Shown here: positions 59,217 to 64,000 of the stretch, piece after piece
Layout of the letters: every line of letters begins with the position of its first letter
Numbering within the stretch: the first letter of the stretch is position 1
Assembly (NCBI GenBank): GCA_038025085.1
Contig: CM076144.1
Location: 22,265,501-22,329,500, forward strand
DNA length: 64,000 bases
Source of the DNA: Tetragonia tetragonoides
Taxonomy: Eukaryota > Streptophyta > Magnoliopsida > Caryophyllales > Aizoaceae
Direction: 5' to 3'
Made by a program: the position numbers and the translations under genes
Notes under the pieces: model-generated
Database searches by the model: none
What the model saw: only the letters and a program-made list of their open reading frames with translations
What the model was told of the DNA's origin: nothing

Positions 59217-61645
59217 ATGGCTCCAAAATTGGCAAAGAAGAGGAGTAGGAGGACCGAGGTGCGGGAGGAGGTCGAGGAAATCGACATCTTAACCAAGGCT
59301 TTTCCATCTCATGTGAAGCCTTCAAAGAGGAAGCCTAATGTGGCTTTTCGTCAAGATCGATACACCCGGTCGGATAGGATGCCCGACATTGTTTGGGATC
59401 GATCGGAGTTGCTTTTCCGACCGGCGACGCATTTGAGCTCTCGGGCTTTCAAGTTCGTGAAGCCTTTCAACTTTGAATTCATAGTTTTATGCATTGAATT
59501 TAAGTTTATATGCTTTGCCTTGAATAAAACTTGTGTAGAAATTGTATGCAATTGTCATGTTTGTAGCGCATGTGATCTTGCGCGGCTTGAACGAATCTTG
59601 CCCAAAGAGGTGCAAGATATGGTCTTGAATGCGGGGTTCGGACCCCTTTTGAAAGCGACGGGCTCGGTTGAGCGAGTCAAGAGGTGTATTGTCCGTTTGT
59701 CCTTGGAGCATTTTTGGGACACCACAAATACGTTCCATTTCCCTAATAGGGAAATGATGATCACTCTTTCGGAGTTTGCTATGTTGACCGGGGTGCCTTG
59801 TGTAGGTACGCTCATTGTCTACGACGTTTCCATTTGGAAACGCAATGCGGAAATGGTGGAGCTTTTTGGCCCTTGGGGGAACACTTGGGGTCACCATTAT
59901 CGTTCCTATAGCGAGCTCTTTACTGCTTTGAAGGACCCGAGGTATAAAAGGAATACCTCGGTGGAGGAAAAGGCGAGGATGTTTATTACCTACCTCCTTG
60001 CCACCACCATCTTTGGTGACAAGGGGGAACACATTCATGCCATTTACCTCTTGAACCTGCTGGATTGAGAGAGAGTGAGAGAGTACAACTGGGGGTTGCC
60101 GGGCTACGCCAATCTCTTGAGGTGCATGCGGTATGCCTGCCGCATGAATGATGAGGGGTACAAGCAGTCGACTCTTCGTCCCATGAGCTTATGTGTCTTT
60201 TGGAAGGTGCTGCGGGTGCGTTTTCTCTTTGTATTCGCTATTCGTGATTTGCATGATTTACGTGTGCGATGCTTAATTTCATATTTTGATGTAGCCTTGG
60301 TTTTTTGAGCATTTTCCTGACAAGGAGCCTACGGGCTGGGAGTTAGACTTCCTGGTTTGTAGGGCGTGGCGTCATAGAGGTCCTGCGCCTCTGCAGACTC
60401 TCCAGCAGTATAGGGAGGCCCTCTTGCGCTTGGACTGGCACAAGGTAACGTAATATTGCTTCTGTTGTATGGATTGCATGGATTGCATTTCTTGGTGTGG
60501 AAATATCTTATGTTGTATGCTTGTGTAGATTGACTACTTCCCATGGGCGAAGTATCATGGGTCTGCTCCGAACACCATCCTAACTTCTAAGGCGGTGGAC
60601 CGTCAGAGAATCCTGATTACGGGCCCATTCTCCTTAGAGTGGTATCTAGGAGAGCGGATCTTCCGTCAGGTTTATCCCAAGTGGAGGGTCCGAGGATTCC
60701 CTTGGATCCTCCTTCGACCATGCATGTTCTTGGTGAGGTGCTTGTCCCGCGAGCAGGTTGTGGAGGGCATGGTGGGCGCGGATGCTATGCGGTATTTAAA
60801 GGAGCCTGCGGAGGACCTTGCGGGGCACTATGAGCAGTTCCGTCGTGATCGCCTTATGCCTTCATTCGTGGGCTTGAAGGTAAGAATTTGTAATTTTACC
60901 GAAGTGTACGATGCTTTAATGTTTTGTATGCTTTTACTAACTTTTCTTTGTGTAGCTTGATCGTGAGCAGACCGGGAAGGTCTTCAAGATGATTCACACC
61001 ATGAAGTCTTGGATATCCTGAGCTCTCTCGTAGGGTACTTGCTTAAGAGCGGACTTGGACAAGGTAAACTTGATTTTGCATTTCCAAAGTTGCATGGTTT
61101 GAGAAATGTATCTTATATTTTTCTGTGGGATGCAGGTTGAGTATCGTCGACCCCTTCCTCGTCGGTCACGACATGTAGTGTTGTCGGATGATGAGGTCGT
61201 GAGCTCTCCGGAGTGTAATTCTTCTTGCGAGAGGAGCCCACGGAGGGAGAGTCCTAGGAGAGAGAGGGTGCCTGTACATCGGGCAGACCGTCCTGGTGGG
61301 AGTAGGATGACTCCGCATGTGGAGCCTGCTCCTATGCCTATGCCGATGTATCCTTCCTATCCCGGGTATGCGGGGTATCCTTCGTATGGTGGTCTTTACT
61401 ACTAGCCCCCGGTTCCTGCTCCTATGATGTCTACCATGCCTCCTCGTTCTTCGTGGGGGTATGATTCGAGTTATGCTGGGAAAGGGAGTTCATATTGGGA
61501 GCCTGCCCGACACTCTTCCTTTGACCCTAGCCAGTTTGTGGCGTCGATCTTTGCTGATGAGCCGCGGAGGTTAGAGGACCACTTTGAGGTGCCCCGTACG
61601 GATGTTGATGCGGGTGATGATTTTTATGACAATGTATTTGTGTGA
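59217..61645 (+). pseudogene. Plant mobile domain (PMD/MAIN-like) gene, antisense in a Tat-like element
   Basis: Exons: 59217-59452, 59567-60215, 60295-60444, 60529-60879, 60956-61063 and 61136-61645, all with GT-AG borders and matching phases. The protein starts MAPKLAKKRSRR (basic). It has the PMD core: ACDLARLERILPKEVQDMVL, AGFGPLLKATG, FHFPNREMMITLSEFAMLTG, WFFEHFPDKEPTGWE and ILITGPFSLEWYLGERIFRQ. It ends in a Ser/Arg-rich then Pro/Tyr-rich tail. PMD proteins (MAIN, MAIL1) act in silencing and genome stability; here the gene is part of the element. Four in-frame stops are seen: 60066, 61019, 61031 and 61403. Exon structure is otherwise kept. Confidence 0.75.
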
Positions 61646-62205
61646 AATACATTTTGAACAAACATTCGGACTTTGCTTGTAAATATTTCCTGCTTATTCA
61701 TTGGTCCCTGCAGATAATTTGGCTAATGCAAATGCACAAGTAGTCAAGCAAAAGCGCAAGTAATAGCCATTTAGTAAAAAATGGTACAGCCAAAAGGTTA
61801 AAATTGGGTGTACCCTATCCCCCCTAAAAATGAAATAAAAATAATAAGTAAAAAGGGATTGATAAAAAAGATATAAAAAAGAAAAGATGATAATCATCAA
61901 AAAAAGAAATAAGGAAATTGTGGAGTTTCCATTTTTTTTTTTTTTTTTTGGGAAAATTAATTATATTTCATTTCCCAAACTGAAATGGAGCTTTGAAGTA
62001 CAATCCTCCCCAGTCTACAACCCAGACTCAAGGGAGGCAACACAGGTAAACACCAAAGTCCACGCAGGGACAACAACATCCAGACAAATCAAATACAAAG
62101 AACAAATTCAAGGAAAATAATTGAGTGAAGTATTAAACATTTCCTGCAGCTGTGCATTAGTTGAATTCTGAACCCTCGTATGGAGCTGACACACAATCCT
62201 TCTAC

Positions 62206-62953
62206 TCACCTCTCTGATGGTGCTTTGCTGTTGATTAAACAGTTTTTGTTTCTTGCTTCCCACACTGCATGACTTACAACTGTAATCACAGCCTTGAGCA
62301 AGGCTTTCTTTGGACTCTTCCCCACTTCAGCTCTACTTGTCCAATCTAGGATTGGGCTCCAAGAGTAGCTACTGACATTCTCCCCTATCCACTGTATCAT
62401 TGTCCTTAAGAGTTCAGCATAGAAGCTGCACTCAAAGAACAGGTGCTCATGTTGCTGTATTGCAAAGCACACACTGATCCTCTGTAATATCAACAATCCC
62501 CATTCTCTTCAATTTGTCTTTGGTAGGGAGTCTACTCATACATATAAGCCAGAAGCAAAACGCGTGCTTTGGCAAAGCAAGTTTGGACCAGCACACTTTA
62601 GTCCAAGTAGCAACAGCCAGTTCAGGAAGCATTGCTCTGTAAGCTTTGCTAATAGTGTATGTGTTTGCAGAGAGCACATCGGCTTTGATATTTTCTCTGC
62701 CATCAAAAATTCTCTTAATCATCGAAGAGCTCTGTGCAGGGCTAGTCATGCTCCAGAACTCTTGCTTTTTTATGTAATAAGTTTCCACCCACTTGATCCA
62801 TAATCTTTCCTTCATGTTTTGAATATCCCAGACCAGCTTTCCCACTGCAGCCACCCTTGGATTTTGGAGTGCAGACCTGCTCCCAGGCCACAAATTCTTT
62901 CCTGGAGGGGTTAGTAGAACCAGTCCATAAGAAGATTCTGCAAATCTTCTCAA
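62206..62953 (-). pseudogene. LINE zinc-binding (zf-RVT) C-terminal part
   Basis: Frame 62447-62953 reads VWDIQNMKERLWIKWVETYY, YTISKAYRAML, CWSKLALPKHAFCFWL and DQCVLCN. The next frame, from 62496, reads QQHEHLFFECSFYAELLRTM and AVWEARNKNC. Cys/His residues of the zinc site are present (CVLC, EHLFFEC), separated by one frameshift. Confidence 0.75.
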
Positions 62954-63975
62954 TGTGATGAATTACAGCTTGAGGCAACACAAAGACCTGTGACCAGTAA
63001 GACCGCATAGAAAAAACTACACTCTTAATAAGTTGTAGCCTGCCTGCATATGAAAGGAATCTGCATGTCCATGAGCTGATTCTAGCCACAATCCTGTCAA
63101 TGATGGGCTGACATTGTGCTATGGACAGTCTCTTAGATGAGAGAGGAACTCCAAGATACTTCACAGGCAATGTACCTTTAATAAACTGAGTCCCTTGCAT
63201 CACACAGCTCTGCTGGTCATCAGAGACACCCCCAAAATACACCTCAGACTTGTTAAAGTTTGCAGTGAGTCCAGATGCATCAGAGAACTTCTTGAAGGAA
63301 GACAATAGAAGGTTGATGGAGCACATATCACCTCTAGAGAATAATAGAAGGTCATCAGCAAAAATACTGTGACACAACTTAAATTTTGAGCACTTTGGGT
63401 GGTACTTGAATCCCATTGTATTATGCAGCTGGTCTAGACATCTAGACAAGTACTCCATTCCAATAATAAAAAGATATGGGGATAAGGGACTCCCCCTGTC
63501 TCAACCCCTTCCTAGCTACAAATGGCTTGAGTAAAGACCCATTGTAGCTGACAGAGTAACTCACAGTAGATATGCATAACATGATAAGCTTTACAAATCT
63601 AGCAGGGAAGTGCAGTGCATATAACATTTGCTGAATAAAAGGCCATTCAATGGAGTCATAGGCTTTTCTAAGGTCTACTTTGAGAAGACACCTAGGGGAG
63701 ATATGCTTCCTACCATAATGTTTCACAATTTCATGAGCCAAAATAATATTGTCACTAATCTTCATGACCTTAACAAAAGCAGCTTGTTCATCATGGATAA
63801 AACAACTCAAAACAACACATAATCTGTTAGCCAACACTTTTGCAGCTATCTTGTATAAGACATTGCAGCATGAGATAGGTCGAAACTCACCAACTCTTGA
63901 TGCATTTGGCACCTTTGGTACCAAGGTAAAAGAAGTGAAATTAAGACTTTTAAGCATTTTACCTTTGTGCAGCAT
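62742..63975 (-). pseudogene. LINE reverse transcriptase
   Basis: Frame 63442-63975 has LVPKVPNASRVGEFRPISCC, LYKIAAKVLANRL, HDEQAAFVK and LLKVDLRKAYDSIEWPFIQQ, then the RQGESLIPISF motif (usually RQGDPLSPYLF), after which the frame shifts. Frame 62742-63458 continues CHSIFADDLLLFSRGD (catalytic ADD) and PVKYLGVPLSSKRLS. It is part of the LINE at 61925. Confidence 0.8.
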
Positions 63976-64000
63976 GTCTATAACAACTTCAGTAACATCA

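Larger units (their letters stand above)
56714..61920 (-). mobile_element. 3' part of a Tat-like element with an antisense PMD gene
   Basis: The minus-strand 3' LTR is followed by internal sequence containing a 66-bp repeat and, on the opposite strand, a split PMD gene (59217-61645). No gag or pol appears before a LINE begins at about 61930. Antisense extra ORFs of PMD type between pol and the 3' LTR are described for Tat-lineage elements. The right edge of this element is not determined. Confidence 0.65.
61925..64000 (-). mobile_element. L1-type LINE, 3' two thirds, running off the right edge
   Basis: The T run at 61932-61950 is the poly(A) tail. On the minus strand follow the zf-RVT end, RT thumb and RT palm up to the window end. 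The 5' endonuclease and ORF1 lie outside. Frames are shifted at about 62470, 62750 and 63450. The 3' end taatt..ttttccc resembles the LINE at 4859. Confidence 0.85.

Noticed and set aside
59487..60038. 183-residue minus-strand frame opposite the PMD exon
   Set aside because: The plus-strand reading has clear PMD motifs and splice sites, so the minus frame is its shadow.

Overview
The window is nuclear DNA from a flowering plant, probably a dicot. Evidence: split genes with GT-AG introns, a plant FAR1-type gene, plant mobile domain (PMD) sequence, Ty1/copia, Tat-like and Tekay-like Ty3/gypsy retrotransposons, L1-type LINEs, CACTA, hAT and Mutator-type DNA elements, and long AT-rich intergenic DNA with TA, GA, TAA and AAC microsatellites. 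Some LINE 3' and 5' ends resemble beet-type L1s, so Caryophyllales/Amaranthaceae is possible, but this is a weak guess. No prokaryotic operon, CRISPR, tRNA or rRNA gene was seen.

Layout. 1-3.2 kb: AT-rich repeats, including a head-to-head array and a foldback MITE. 3.2-14.4 kb (+): an ISU/IscU iron-sulfur scaffold gene with three coding exons and introns of about 5.9 and 4.8 kb filled with transposons; its presequence carries an in-frame TAA. 14.7-19.9 kb: a mosaic of three LINE pieces in alternating orientation. 19.9-22.6 kb (+): a copia element truncated before reverse transcriptase. 23.3-44.8 kb (-): one FAR1-related (FRS) gene split into pieces by a solo LTR, a non-autonomous CACTA element and a 13.2 kb gypsy composite with three LTRs and two gag genes. 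46.2-48.7 kb: an element between TA tracts, then a Pack-MULE candidate. 48.7-56.4 kb (-): a decayed Tekay-type chromovirus lacking its 5' LTR inside the window. 56.7-61.9 kb: the 3' end of a second Tat-like element (-), with an antisense (+) PMD gene next to its LTR. 61.9-64.0 kb (-): a LINE running off the right edge.

Only two host genes are recognised, ISU and FRS, and both look damaged. The rest is nested mobile DNA. Insertion order can be read from target-site duplications: GTAAC for the solo LTR, CAACC for the triple-LTR element, 8 bp for a hAT MITE, about 9 bp for the MULE, 16-18 bp for the SINE-like and LINE insertions, and 7 bp around the 18 kb block in FRS. The most unusual structures are the LTR-gag-LTR-gag-LTR unit, the FRS gene cut at three sites, the PMD gene antisense to its retroelement, and the ISU reading frame that is complete except for one stop in the targeting peptide.
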